This document shows positions 38,101-47,700 of a stretch of 64,000 nt of DNA, in pieces. Location of the stretch: the NCBI RefSeq assembly GCF_000524195.1, contig NW_020170416.1:196651-260650 (forward strand). Direction: 5' to 3'. This DNA is from Echinococcus granulosus (taxonomy: Eukaryota; Platyhelminthes; Cestoda; Cyclophyllidea; Taeniidae). The translations under genes and the position numbers were made by a program. How positions within the stretch are numbered: the first letter of the stretch is position 1; each line of letters begins with the position of its first letter. The notes below the pieces were generated by a model. The model did no database searches. It saw only the letters and a program-made list of their open reading frames with translations, and was not told where the DNA came from.

Positions 38101-38947
38101 TTTATCCTCATTTCTCTTCTCCCGGCAGAGCAATTCGACAACCCTAGCAGTGCATCTCTCCCTTGTGGTGAATGCAACTCGCGGTCTGCTGCAATCGGGT
38201 GTGAGGTCAGGCGAGGGAGGAGGGACCGAGGTGTTCGTGTTACCCCTCACCTGTCTCGTTGACCGTAGCGACTCCGTCCGCTCCGCCGTGCGCGCTGTCG
38301 CCACCAGCCGTCTACAGCCTCTCGTCGCCACCCGTCCGACCCCGCCTGTTCGGCTCACCTTCTTCGCTGACCGACTGTAAGTCATCCACCTGCCTTGCAG
38401 AGGAGGCGGGAGACAGATGGTGGCGGGACCCATAGTGACCGAGGATCCAGCAGGGTTGATCATGCATTTAAAAAACTACGATCTTACCGTAACGGATGCC
38501 TAAATCCCACTTCTACTGTTGCTTGAGTAGAGAAAACAGCAATTTCTTTGCTGCCAATTTCCAACACCTTCTCATTCCAGATTTCAGAGACGCGTCAGTG
38601 ACAATATAAACATTCTTCCTCACCGACGGGTATTTGCGCTAATTTCACTGGCACAACCCGAGCGAAACAGCAAGTTGATTCTACGCAACTGCTGGTTGTC
38701 TAGCAACGAGACCACCAGTGAAACCAGTATTCCAGTCATCGCTAATGGGTGTCCTGTGAATCCAGAAATCCACTTGCATCCAATTTCTCGAAATGCCGTC
38801 GGCTTCTCCTTTGAAACGGCATACCTCAGGAGGAAATCACAACCACTTAATGGTGGAAGTCTGCTTCAACTCTTCGTGGTCTGCCAGACACGCCTGTGCC
38901 AAATCTACGAAACCGATCCCAAGTGCATTCAGAACTACTGCAGTTGA
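32127..38947 (+). CDS. Secreted SRCR-SRCR-ZP domain protein
   Basis: Eleven predicted exons are 32127-32190, 32224-32386, 32419-32684, 33384-33543, 34023-34273, 34399-34429, 35001-35144, 36010-36044, 37552-37751, 38129-38376 and 38581-38947. All phases agree and total 1,929 nt (642 residues). The start encodes a signal peptide ([12 protein letters not shown]). Two scavenger-receptor cysteine-rich domains follow: about 25-150 (weaker) and about 168-297, with [23 protein letters not shown] and closing DVGVICG. A linker (about 300-372) leads to a zona pellucida module (about 373-642) with DKCGGTYE, then [12 protein letters not shown] and [14 protein letters not shown] domains bind ligands and ZP modules polymerise into extracellular filaments; the layout recalls DMBT1/hensin without CUB domains. 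It ends just after ZP-C with no membrane anchor. The 31-nt and 35-nt exons are the least certain. Confidence 0.8.
33384..34273 (+). other. Second SRCR domain, two exons
   Basis: Exons 33384-33543 and 34023-34273 together encode a complete SRCR domain. It opens with VRLTHGG and GRLEVKH, continues with the hallmark [10 protein letters not shown] and a paired cysteine (AVCRMLC), and closes with CALGDGW and GVICG. The internal intron interrupts the domain in phase 2, after CSS. The expected WGTVC tryptophan and most disulphide cysteines are present, so the domain should fold normally. Confidence 0.88.
34490..34850 (+). repeat. ATCC tetranucleotide repeat array
   Basis: An imperfect (ATCC)n array with a recurring CCTGTATCCATCC-like higher-order phrase lies in the intron between the sixth and seventh SRCR-ZP exons. 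It generates open frames of Ile-His-Pro-Ser repeats in all three frames; these are artefacts of periodicity. Confidence 0.9.
35229..35250. repeat. 22-bp perfect palindrome
   Basis: The half-site AGCGTCACATA is followed immediately by its reverse complement. It lies in an intron of the SRCR-ZP gene, and a partial copy of the core (GTCACACATATG) recurs about 35 bp downstream. It could be a dimeric factor-binding site, though chance is not excluded. Confidence 0.6.
35450..35710 (-). repeat. Degenerate TGGA (ATCC on minus) repeat patch
   Basis: Scattered GGATGGA and TGGATGG units in the intron before the short 36010-36044 exon. Orientation is opposite to the array at 34490. Confidence 0.7.
35754..35788. 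repeat. 16-bp perfect hairpin with 3-nt loop
   Basis: The left arm TTTCCCCTTTCTTTCA at 35754-35769 and its exact reverse complement at 35773-35788 flank a TTT loop. It sits within the SRCR-ZP intron 35145-36009, just after a TGGA-rich patch. It may mark the edge of a miniature element or form a structured RNA; nothing further supports either idea. Confidence 0.65.
36910..37140 (+). repeat. ATCC tetranucleotide repeat array
   Basis: CATCCATCC units with interspersed CACCCACCC and CGTATCCATCC phrases, in the intron before the first ZP exon of the SRCR-ZP gene. Same family and orientation as the 34490 array. Confidence 0.85.
38581..38947 (+). other. ZP-C subdomain exon and stop of the SRCR-ZP gene
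   Basis: A 122-codon terminal exon with acceptor CTCATTCCAG. It encodes the typical ZP-C order: NCWLSS, then an isolated VIANGCP, then an FVVCQTRLC pair and a final cysteine-containing tail (KCIQNYCS). Most ZP proteins continue into a cleavage site and a transmembrane or GPI anchor; this one stops immediately. Either the protein is released directly, or an alternative terminal exon exists. Confidence 0.82.
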
Positions 38948-39036
38948 AAAAAAACACGAATACAGTTGTTGGTAGGGGTGCTGGTTTGATAGATTGTTTC
39001 AGTAGCAAAAGCAGTGTTGCATAAATGTGAATTTAT

Positions 39037-42000
39037 CTACAGGGAAGTTAAACAAGCATTACACATTCGAATAGGTGGTGGGTACATGGTCCTTAAGAGC
39101 TGACTCAATGGTTGCTTTAAAGGACTTCTGCGCCTCTTCAAGGTCCTCTTTTTACGTCTCAGCTCGATCAAATCAAGCCAGTGGCGCAGACCCTCCTTCA
39201 ATCCTAGGACGCAAATAAAATAGCGGTTTACTTAGTTGAAATAAGGAGACATTGCTCAGGAGAAGGCAAGGGCGAGTACCTGTGAGATTGAGCCGCTTTG
39301 CAGCAGAGACAAGGTAGACATCTTCAAATCGAAACTCGTGGCGAGGTAGCAGGACTGATGGCAGTCCGCTAGCCTTCGAAATGGCGTCACAGTCATTGCC
39401 TAGCAGCACTTCTCGTGCCTCCTCTGCTGTCCCTTGAGCGTAGGGCAGATCGATCTGATGGAACAATAAATGCCTGATCGCGGTCATGAACAAACGTCAA
39501 TGGAATTAATTTTAGAATAAAACTACCTTCTTATTTACATGGTTTTTGTACATTAAGTCTTAATGCACACATTTCCAGCGAAAAAATATGTCGAAGTCGT
39601 TACAAGCAACCAACAACACTAACCTAGTTTGCAGACACCAAAGATGGAGGAAGTCAGAAAACAGGTCACGCTTAAAACTGAGGCAAGGTTCAAGAAGAAT
39701 TGCCTGAAACAAACCAAGAAAATCAAGGAAAAACACTGAAGGAAAAAAGAAATGTTCGATTTAGCTAGATTTAAGTTTGGTGAACGGGATGATACTACCG
39801 ATATTAGAATCGCTGAATGAGAAGAAAGATATGGGAATAAATGATGTCCATTACATGTGGAAGTAACCAACCGGAGGACTGGGTGGTGTCCAACCAATCA
39901 CGATGCGGCAAGGGTAATTTCACAAAAAGGGAGATTTGCTCAAAAGCAATTAACTGTGGATAGTGTTAATGGGGCTTTCATGCAGAAAGCATATGTCCAT
40001 TACTAACAAGAAATTAAGTGGATAATCTTACGTTCACAAATTGCTCGCCAATAATCTTCGACAAACATCGAAAAGGAGGAAAATTACTAAACAGCCTAAT
40101 ATTTCGCAAAGTGAAGTGGGGGACCCTGTGACCCGAATCATGTTGAGTAAAATGTCTAAAGGGACTCACGAACAGCTATTCGAGTCTCAGTGGACAGCTA
40201 AAAGTAAAAAAAAACTAATCGAGAACCGATCCAACCAATCACAGGGTTGTGAGGGCTCCAATTGCTTGAAAATTGAGTTATTTCTCCTACCAAAAAATAC
40301 TAGCTGAAATGAAATTACTTAATGCGCAGCACAATTATCATTGGAAAGTAGTCAGGACTGCAAATCAACGGGTTACAAAATACATGTCTTATTCCACCAA
40401 AATAGAGATCAAACAGACCTCATAAAAGGCCTTAAATGAGTGAGATAAATAATACTCTGATTTTCGAAGGTAGTTCGGCAGATTCTGTCCAAACAATCAA
40501 CCAGCAAACGGGATGGTGTAACGTAGAAAGTAGACCATATTTCAAAGCTCCTCTTGTGATTTCTACATCTATGACAATGCTTTGGATAAGAGGCCAGCCG
40601 GCATGGCAAATCCTTGCCAAAAAGCACCTTATTAATAGCACAGAGCATTGGCTTGCCGAGGAGACGACCAAAAGCGTAGCGTTGCAGCTGACTGACTAGC
40701 AGAACTGCGGCAGCCAACGGCGTGCGTAGGGGAGCATGCTGGTTCGCCTGGAAGCCAAGGGCATCGAGGACCACTAGGAGACAGGCGGTGCGCTCAACGT
40801 GTTTCAGGAAGGCTGTGTGGCGCAACGGTGGGGGCGACTGCTGATTTGTATCAAACTTAGCGGCTATGTCCGCCAGACCTGAAGCAGAGGATAGGACTAA
40901 GGTAAGAGCAGATCCAAAAGCCAATCTAGCTGTGTCCAAACATCAGGACTTCAATCAGTCCAAAAGACCCTCCCAGATTCCTGCTTCTAAGTGGACGATA
41001 GGACGAGAAAATAATTTCGCTTCACAACATTGTTCGATCTTAAGCAATAAAAATAAAATGAATTCATACTATGCGGTTCGCAGTGACAAGGCGAAAAATG
41101 GATTCACCGAGGTTTACGGGACGCACCACCATTGTTAGATCTAATGGTCCTCTCAGGGTAATTAAAAAAAATTCTCCTATGGACTTCGCTCTTATCCCAT
41201 CTCGAAGCATAGAGAGCGCAGAGAACGGCTACAAAACGTGTCCTGTACCTTATTTGGAGGACAATTGGGCAAATAACTCACTAGCAAACTCGAAAACAAG
41301 GCAACTTCGGTCGGCGGAAAGTATATGACCGGAGCCTTGCTAACAGAGTGAACCCTTCACAAGTGTTTTCACTTTACCGTAAATAGCATACCTAAATAGC
41401 TAGGGCTTTCTGTAACTGATGTTAAACAAAAAACAACGGTAAACTTTTGAACGTACCCGGCAAATCTGTCATTGTGATCGTTCGATGATCGGAAAAGCTG
41501 ATAGCAGCTATCTGTGGTCTCAGGGTGGTAAAAGGATAGGCAGCAATTTTCACCTTAGCTCCTGAGAGCGCCTGCAGCAGACTCGATTTTCCTGCATTAG
41601 GCAGCCCGATAAGTCCAACGTCTGCCATCAACTGGAAGGCAAATGGAAGAAGAATGAAAAAAAACATTGGCACACCTTTAGGTCCAGCACTATCGACCGC
41701 GCCTCTCCTGGACTGCCAAGATAATTAGTTACTGGCGTGCCACCATAACCACCCTGAGCAACAAGCAATCGCTGATCGGGTTCGTCAAGGTCACCTATTA
41801 GTCTTGCGGATTCACCCGGATTACTAATGGAGACGGAAACCCCAACGGGGACTGGAACTTCAATGTCGGCAGCATTGGTACCAAAGCATACGCCACGTCG
41901 AGAGCTACAGGGTTTACCACAGTTAGCCTGTAAAACAAAAGAAAAATACAAAACCATGGAACACCGTTGAGGTAACACAAGAATGAAACTGTACAATAAA

Positions 42001-42177
42001 TCGCCTTTTGGGATATTTATCAATTATGCCAGTGAGAGTTTGCCCCTCCACACTACGAAGGTAAACACTTCCACCATTGCCACCCTTTCCGCGGATTAGA
42101 GGGTTTCCGGCACTGCCTGAGCCGGATTTGACATATATCCGCAAGCGATCAATAAACTCTCCGGCTTTTCTGCTCAT
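39037..42177 (-). CDS. GTPBP10: GTPBP10, Obg-family GTPase
   Basis: Six exons, 42177-41995, 41927-41676, 41631-41457, 40878-40628, 39454-39280 and 39203-39037, join in phase to 400 residues; human GTPBP10 has 387. The N-terminal Obg fold has glycine-rich runs (SGSGSAGNP, RGKGGNGGS). The G domain is complete: G1 GLPNAGKSS at about 154-162, G3 DLPG at 201-204, G4 NKID at 286-289 and G5 SAAK at 337-340. AFLKHVERT after switch II is typical of the family. In animals GTPBP10 is a mitochondrial GTPase of large-ribosomal-subunit maturation, with nucleolar roles also proposed. The C-terminus adds a basic tail (RRKKRTLKRRRS). Its stop lies 89 bp from the convergent SRCR-ZP stop, so 3' ends probably overlap. 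Family assignment is firm; GTPBP10 rather than GTPBP5 rests on overall length and residues around the G domain. Confidence 0.88.
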
Positions 42178-43237
42178 TGTGTGAACACAGGCTAGTGGGC
42201 CATTAGAGTGGGTACCAAAACACTACATTTGTGCATTTCGAATACTAAAGAAAAATTCCGATGAATGATAAGGAACCACAGGTTGTCCTAATAATGTGTA
42301 TAATAGTAAGAATTAGGCGCAAAACAAATACACTTATGCATTAAAAACAGTGCGATTGCACAGGCAATAGTAAAAATGTCATTATTAAGATCCCGTTTAT
42401 CGAACTCGAAATAATCCTTAGATATTAAAATTTTAGGAAGAAGTTAACAAAAGTGACATTTACATAGACGGTAATGCAGCAAAATTGACGTTTGATATTG
42501 GATTTATGCTGGAGAATCACCAGATATTAAAATTACTACCTACAATTCCGCAAAAAAATACGTAGACCAACAAGTCATACAGTTGGCGTTAAATAGACGC
42601 TGCCTCAAAATACTGCAAATTTTTTCACTAGGTTAATCACCAACTTTAAAACAAATTCGAACAAAGCTTAAACCAAATTAGTTATGCTGTTTAATGGCGG
42701 TATTCCTAATAGTGAAGCAATGTATTTTTGCGGTTCTTCCCCTTCTTAAGCGTTGTACTTTCCCTCCTAATCTTCTCCTTATTAACAAAAATGTCTAAAT
42801 TAAATCAATGGGCTGTTCTAAGAACACTAGGAACAGGGAAGAGGAGACCGGCCAGTCTCGCCCTACACTATTGGTATCTTATAATATCATACGAATTTGT
42901 GAATCCCTAGAAGTAAAGCAGTCATGCATTTAGCATTTACACTCCTTTTTTTGTTTTTAACGTCTGGAATTCAATTTTACTCTCACAAATGCTTCGGGTT
43001 ATATAATTCATAAAATTTAATGAACATGCTGCACTACTGAACACTGCCACGACCCAAATTAAGTGCGGCTTTCGTGTAAAATTTTTATTTAATAAAAAAA
43101 TTAAAAAATATACACAATTTGTTTAGTATTCTCATTTTTAAATGAAATTTTTAGTGTTTATATGAACTTGTTTGTGACCGCTTTAGTAAATCGCCCAACA
43201 GTGGGAGTCCTCATTGGGACAATTGGTGCGTGTTGCC
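42178..43237. promoter_or_regulatory. Divergent intergenic region, GTPBP10 / UTP11
   Basis: About 1.06 kb separate the opposing start codons. The sequence is AT-rich, with an A/T-only core near 43078-43115. No exon was recognised. Both promoters presumably lie here. Confidence 0.45.
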
Positions 43238-44127
43238 ATGCCGTTTGCTTCTTTTAAGAATATTCAGAAGCGTAATGCTCGTTTACACAAGGAGAGGTCT
43301 CAGGTACTGTGGTGCTTACTTTTTAGTAACTCTTTGCCTATTTAGCCGGCTGCAAGGGCCAAGTTCGGACCTCTTCCAAAAAAGAAGGATTTTATTCTTC
43401 GATCAAGAGATGAGGAGGCGAAGAGGAACCGCATACGCGAGTTAAAGAGGAAGGCGCTGACGAAAAATGAGGACGAATTTTACTTTGCTATGCATAACAC
43501 TGCTCATTCGGTAAAGCTTTTGTTTATCCTAATACCAATAAATCAGGAAGAAAAGGGTCACATTCTGCTAAACAATACGAAGGAATACAGTGACTCAGAA
43601 CTAGTAGATATGCTTTCTTGCGATATTCTTTACCTTCAAAGAGAACTCACCATAGAGATGTCAAAGATTCGAGAACTTGAATCACGTTTTAATCTCCTCC
43701 CCGCTGATCCCTCGGTAGCTAGTAGGCGTCTGAAGCCAAAGCGAACTGTTTTTGTGGAGTCGATCGAAGAGGCTCGTGCTGTGCGGTCCTCTTTTGATCC
43801 TTCAGCCGTCTCAATCCAAATCCCCGGTAGTGTGCCCGCATCGGATGCAGATGCACTAATGGATTTGCAGGCTGCTGGTTATAAGGAACTTTCAAAACGC
43901 TTGACTCGAGCGGAAAAGCTGAAACTTGCCATTGCGAAGCGTGAGGCTAAGGCCACACTGATGGTAAGTTTCGTCTGAATATTTGAAATGGGGTTTTTGT
44001 TTCTTGGTGCTTATTTTGTCTATCTTTTGAATTTTAGAGAAGCGCTAATGTGAAATACAAGGTTATTCGAAAAGGTAATAGGAATCATGCCCCTGTGTAC
44101 AAATTCGAGCAAAGGCGGTATAAATAA
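43238..44127 (+). CDS. UTP11: UTP11, small-subunit processome component
   Basis: Four exons, 43238-43303, 43346-43510, 43547-43963 and 44038-44127, all join in phase 0 to 245 residues; human UTP11 has 253. The start (NIQKRNARLHKERSQP) matches the family's REHRERSQP N-terminus. It is followed by GPLPKKKDFILRSRD and KRKALTKNEDEFYFAM, the most conserved UTP11 block, and ends with a VYKFEQRRYK tail like the human YKFQSRRKR end. UTP11 is a nucleolar protein of the U3 snoRNP/SSU processome needed for 18S rRNA maturation. Intron 2 (43511-43546) is only 36 nt, a multiple of three and free of stop codons, so its retention would add 12 residues without breaking the frame. The Lys/Arg-rich composition fits RNA binding. 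Confidence 0.92.
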
Positions 44128-44770
44128 CCAGCAATAATATTTGCGGTTTTGCGGTTTTTTAAAGTGGTGATATTTTCCTAGAATGAATTTCTTTCATTAG
44201 GTATTGCTTGTCAAACTTTGGTGCGCGGCATGTTTAACACTTCTGTTTGTTTATCCTGTTTCATATTGACGTGTTGTTGTTTCATAAGTTCCTGCAATCA
44301 ACGATTGTTTGTTAGGTTTAGTTTGTCGGAGTCCCCCTTCAAAGTGAAATAGGAAATTTTTCTTTATCATGCTTAGTGGAAAATCTCATGGCATAGGTAC
44401 ACTCTCATGTAAGTCATTTATTGGGATTCGTGTTTGTGATTGATGACAAGCAGGTAGTTTAGCCATATACGGGAAAATTGTGTTTTTTGGAAGCTGAAAA
44501 AGAGTGTGAGGAAGTACTCATACCACTTGCAATTGGCTGAATTATTGGTTTTTAAATAATGGAATTTGCTGTTAACGGTCGGCTGATGTGTGGTTTAAAA
44601 TTTCAATTTATTTGCCTTAACTAACAAGCCTGACTGAGTGATTTTGAAAGACCAGAAGTGTTGCTCCAATAGATCAGTTGATTACTCCACGTTTTATACA
44701 CTACGATGGATGTCATGTGATTGTGAGGAGGAAATGGCAAGTAGAGGGCGAGGGAGGACAGCGGCAGTGT
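44128..44770. other. Convergent 3' region between UTP11 and SLC10 gene A
   Basis: Both neighbours end here, so it should hold both 3' UTRs. A TTTATT at 44607-44612 reads AATAAA on the minus strand, about 160 nt beyond the SLC10-A stop, and is a candidate poly(A) signal. No clear AATAAA was seen just after the UTP11 stop. Confidence 0.45.
44607..44612 (-). terminator. Candidate poly(A) signal for SLC10 gene A
   Basis: AATAAA on the minus strand, about 160 nt downstream of the predicted stop codon. The only support is the hexamer and its position. Confidence 0.35.
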
Positions 44771-47700
44771 CTAGGGGATTATCGTTTCAAAATTCTGATC
44801 CTTCGAGGAGGATTTCAGTCCCTTCTGCTGTTCCTCATCATCCGTTCCTACCAGCTCTGTTATCTTTTTCTTCCGACAGCACTGCGAACACTTTCCTTCC
44901 CTAATCGCCACAACGGCGTAAGCAAGCATTAACGGAAACGGTGTGATGAAACCAACTACGAGAGGTATCGCTGCTCCAATGTCTCCCTCTGGTTGTGGCA
45001 TTGAGTAGAGTAGTACTAGAATAGCAATTCCATTGTTCTGGATGCCCGTCTCGATGGATATGGTGAGAATCTCAGCTCGAGAACGTCGGCACAGAAAAGC
45101 GAGTAGAGCAGCAAGGAGGAAGCCCATCCAAGGTAGAGCAGCCGCTATGGGGAAGAGAAGAGGATAGGCACCCAGGAGAGCATAGATGGGCAAGTTGACG
45201 TAGATGCCAAATCCAATGATGATAAAGATGAAGGAAAAAGCCAATGGGCGAAGGAATAGGCGAACCATGCGCTTAGCGGAATTAGGAAAACGCCATTTGA
45301 TCAACATGCCGAGGACAACGGGAACGACGACGTAACAAAGTTGGCCGGCGATTTGGGTGTAGGGGATGTGGATGGCTCTGGTATCGAGGAAGAAGCGGCC
45401 GTAGATGAAGAGCATCAATGGCATCATGCCTTGAAGGGGAGAAAACTCTCGATTGTGGTCTTGTGCAAATAAGAATAAATAACCAACTCCTTTGAATGAA
45501 AAGCATGCATTTAGTCTTCTTGGGGAAGGGCTTTTTCGCAGAAGCATGTTCATCCGGTTCCGCGGTGTGGTTAGTTTTTATGCGATATCTCCTTGATTTT
45601 TTTTCCTAAAGTTAATGGTTTAACAATGTCTCAAAACGCGATTGCTTGCAAATTTAATTTCGCATAATCAACATGAGGAACAAGGCTCTCAGCTGTAGCT
45701 GAGTTAAACCGTCAATTTTACGATCCTATTGCGAGGCATTTGGGAAAGCAAGGGTACGGTGTACCACGTTTGGTGGTGAAACGATTCCAAAGGGTGGTTA
45801 TGTCTTTGCAAATGGGTAGTTCTCACTACCGCTCAAGACCTTAGACTCATTTCGCCTTCTACTAGGTTGAGAAACTGGTTTCCTAAGACTCTAAAACTGC
45901 TTTAAAGCACTGACAACTACCTCAGTGCTTTTTGGGATAATTGGGTCTAAATTCTTTAGCAAAAGTTGGCTTTATTTAGAACGAATCGCCATGACATCCC
46001 TGTCGGCAACGACTTATTGGGAGGTATCGCATTGCCGCTTCAAATGGTTATCCATTTGGCGTCACAAGGTTGCTCCTTATACTCCGCATCAAAACCTTAT
46101 TCAAGAATAAAAAACACACTGCGCTCTGTGCAGTTTATGGCTACTTTGCAAGTATTTCAATAGCAGTTGAGTTGAAAGTCGACGACTGAATTAACGCTTC
46201 AACTGCAAAAATTAGACAAGTTGGCTTTTAGATTGTCGCGAGGGTGTTGATAACCTAAATTTAGTCCAAAAAAAACGAAGGCACTAAAGAATTAGTTTAT
46301 TCAAAAATTGCAGTGCAGTAACTGAAACCCACTAACACTTGCATAAATAACAAATGGCACTTGTGATTATTGTAGCTTTTTTAAAGTTGGTTTTTTTGAA
46401 ACAGCATTTGCATTTGCTAACCTAGGTGAACGGTGAGCTTAAGCTTTTTAGCTTTGTGCTTAAAGTAATCCTAAAACTAACTAATGTTGCAACTCAATAA
46501 GTGCAGTTTTACGTGCTTGACTATATTTTGGGTCTGTTGCGCCTTCGCCTACATTAGAATCTCTTTAACTCTTGCACCACAGTCTCAGAGTGGAATCGTC
46601 CACAGTGGTCCAGGTTTTTTGTAAAAAGCATGTATACTTAAGTATTTTGGTTCATTAAACAGATACTGGGAAAGTTATTGAAAGCATGCTTATTCTCAAA
46701 TTAAGCAGATCTCTTTCGGCCACCCCATTTGGAGCAACCGCAGGTATCATGAAATGACAAAAAACACCAATTGCTCATCTTTGACTTCTGCGTCTTGGTA
46801 AGGAAACCTAATTACAAGTGGTATTTGCAGATTTTTTTCATTAGAGTTACCGTCTTGAGCCAAAAATATCATAAAATCATTCGCATTCTACGTGTCTCCG
46901 TGACTGTGATCTTCAGCTGCGTGGTGTGCGAAACGGTACCGTTACTTTTACCAGTTGTTTTTGAGAGCCATTAAATGCCTGTCAGAAGATAATCAAAAGG
47001 CCTGATCTTCACAAATCCAGCACAATTGAACCTTCATCTCATTCATTGCAAAGTGTGTCCTGATGACAGCCATTAAGTGGTTGATTAATGGATTTAAGAT
47101 TCGACTTTAGCTAAACCTTACAGTGCATTGTTAACATTTTCTGTGCAAGTAAAAGTGTTGGCAGTCATTCAGGAACAAAAATTCTAAAAATTCGGTGAAC
47201 ATGCATCTCCTTTCTTCAGTCTTAAAACGAAGCATTCAAGCCTTGAAACAAAGTATTAACAAGTATAAAATACCACATTATTGTTATGATTGAGTTGGAG
47301 ACAAATTCTACTTTCTAAGAAGGGTGGGACTGTTTGTAGGGGAAAATGGGAACAAAGCCGTTACTGATTACTAGATTTTAGGCATAAATAAATTAATAGG
47401 CGATTTTGATAATGCTCATATTTTGCTACCTCATTTCCTTCCTTAGTCCCTGCTAAGATCCTAAGGGTGAATCGGTAGTATGCCAGAGCTCTCATTTATC
47501 GTGATATGACTGCTTCTGCCCAAGCAACATAGCTGCAGGCAAGTTTAATGTCGTCTTCCGAAGCTTCTAGAACAAAAGCACCTATACCAGGTAGCCTCGA
47601 TTACGTCAGCACTATTTACAAGTCTCAGTGATTGTAAAATTTCATCATTTATTAGTGCTGCCATTTAATCGCCCAGGTATGCGGTGATGACGCAAAGCAG

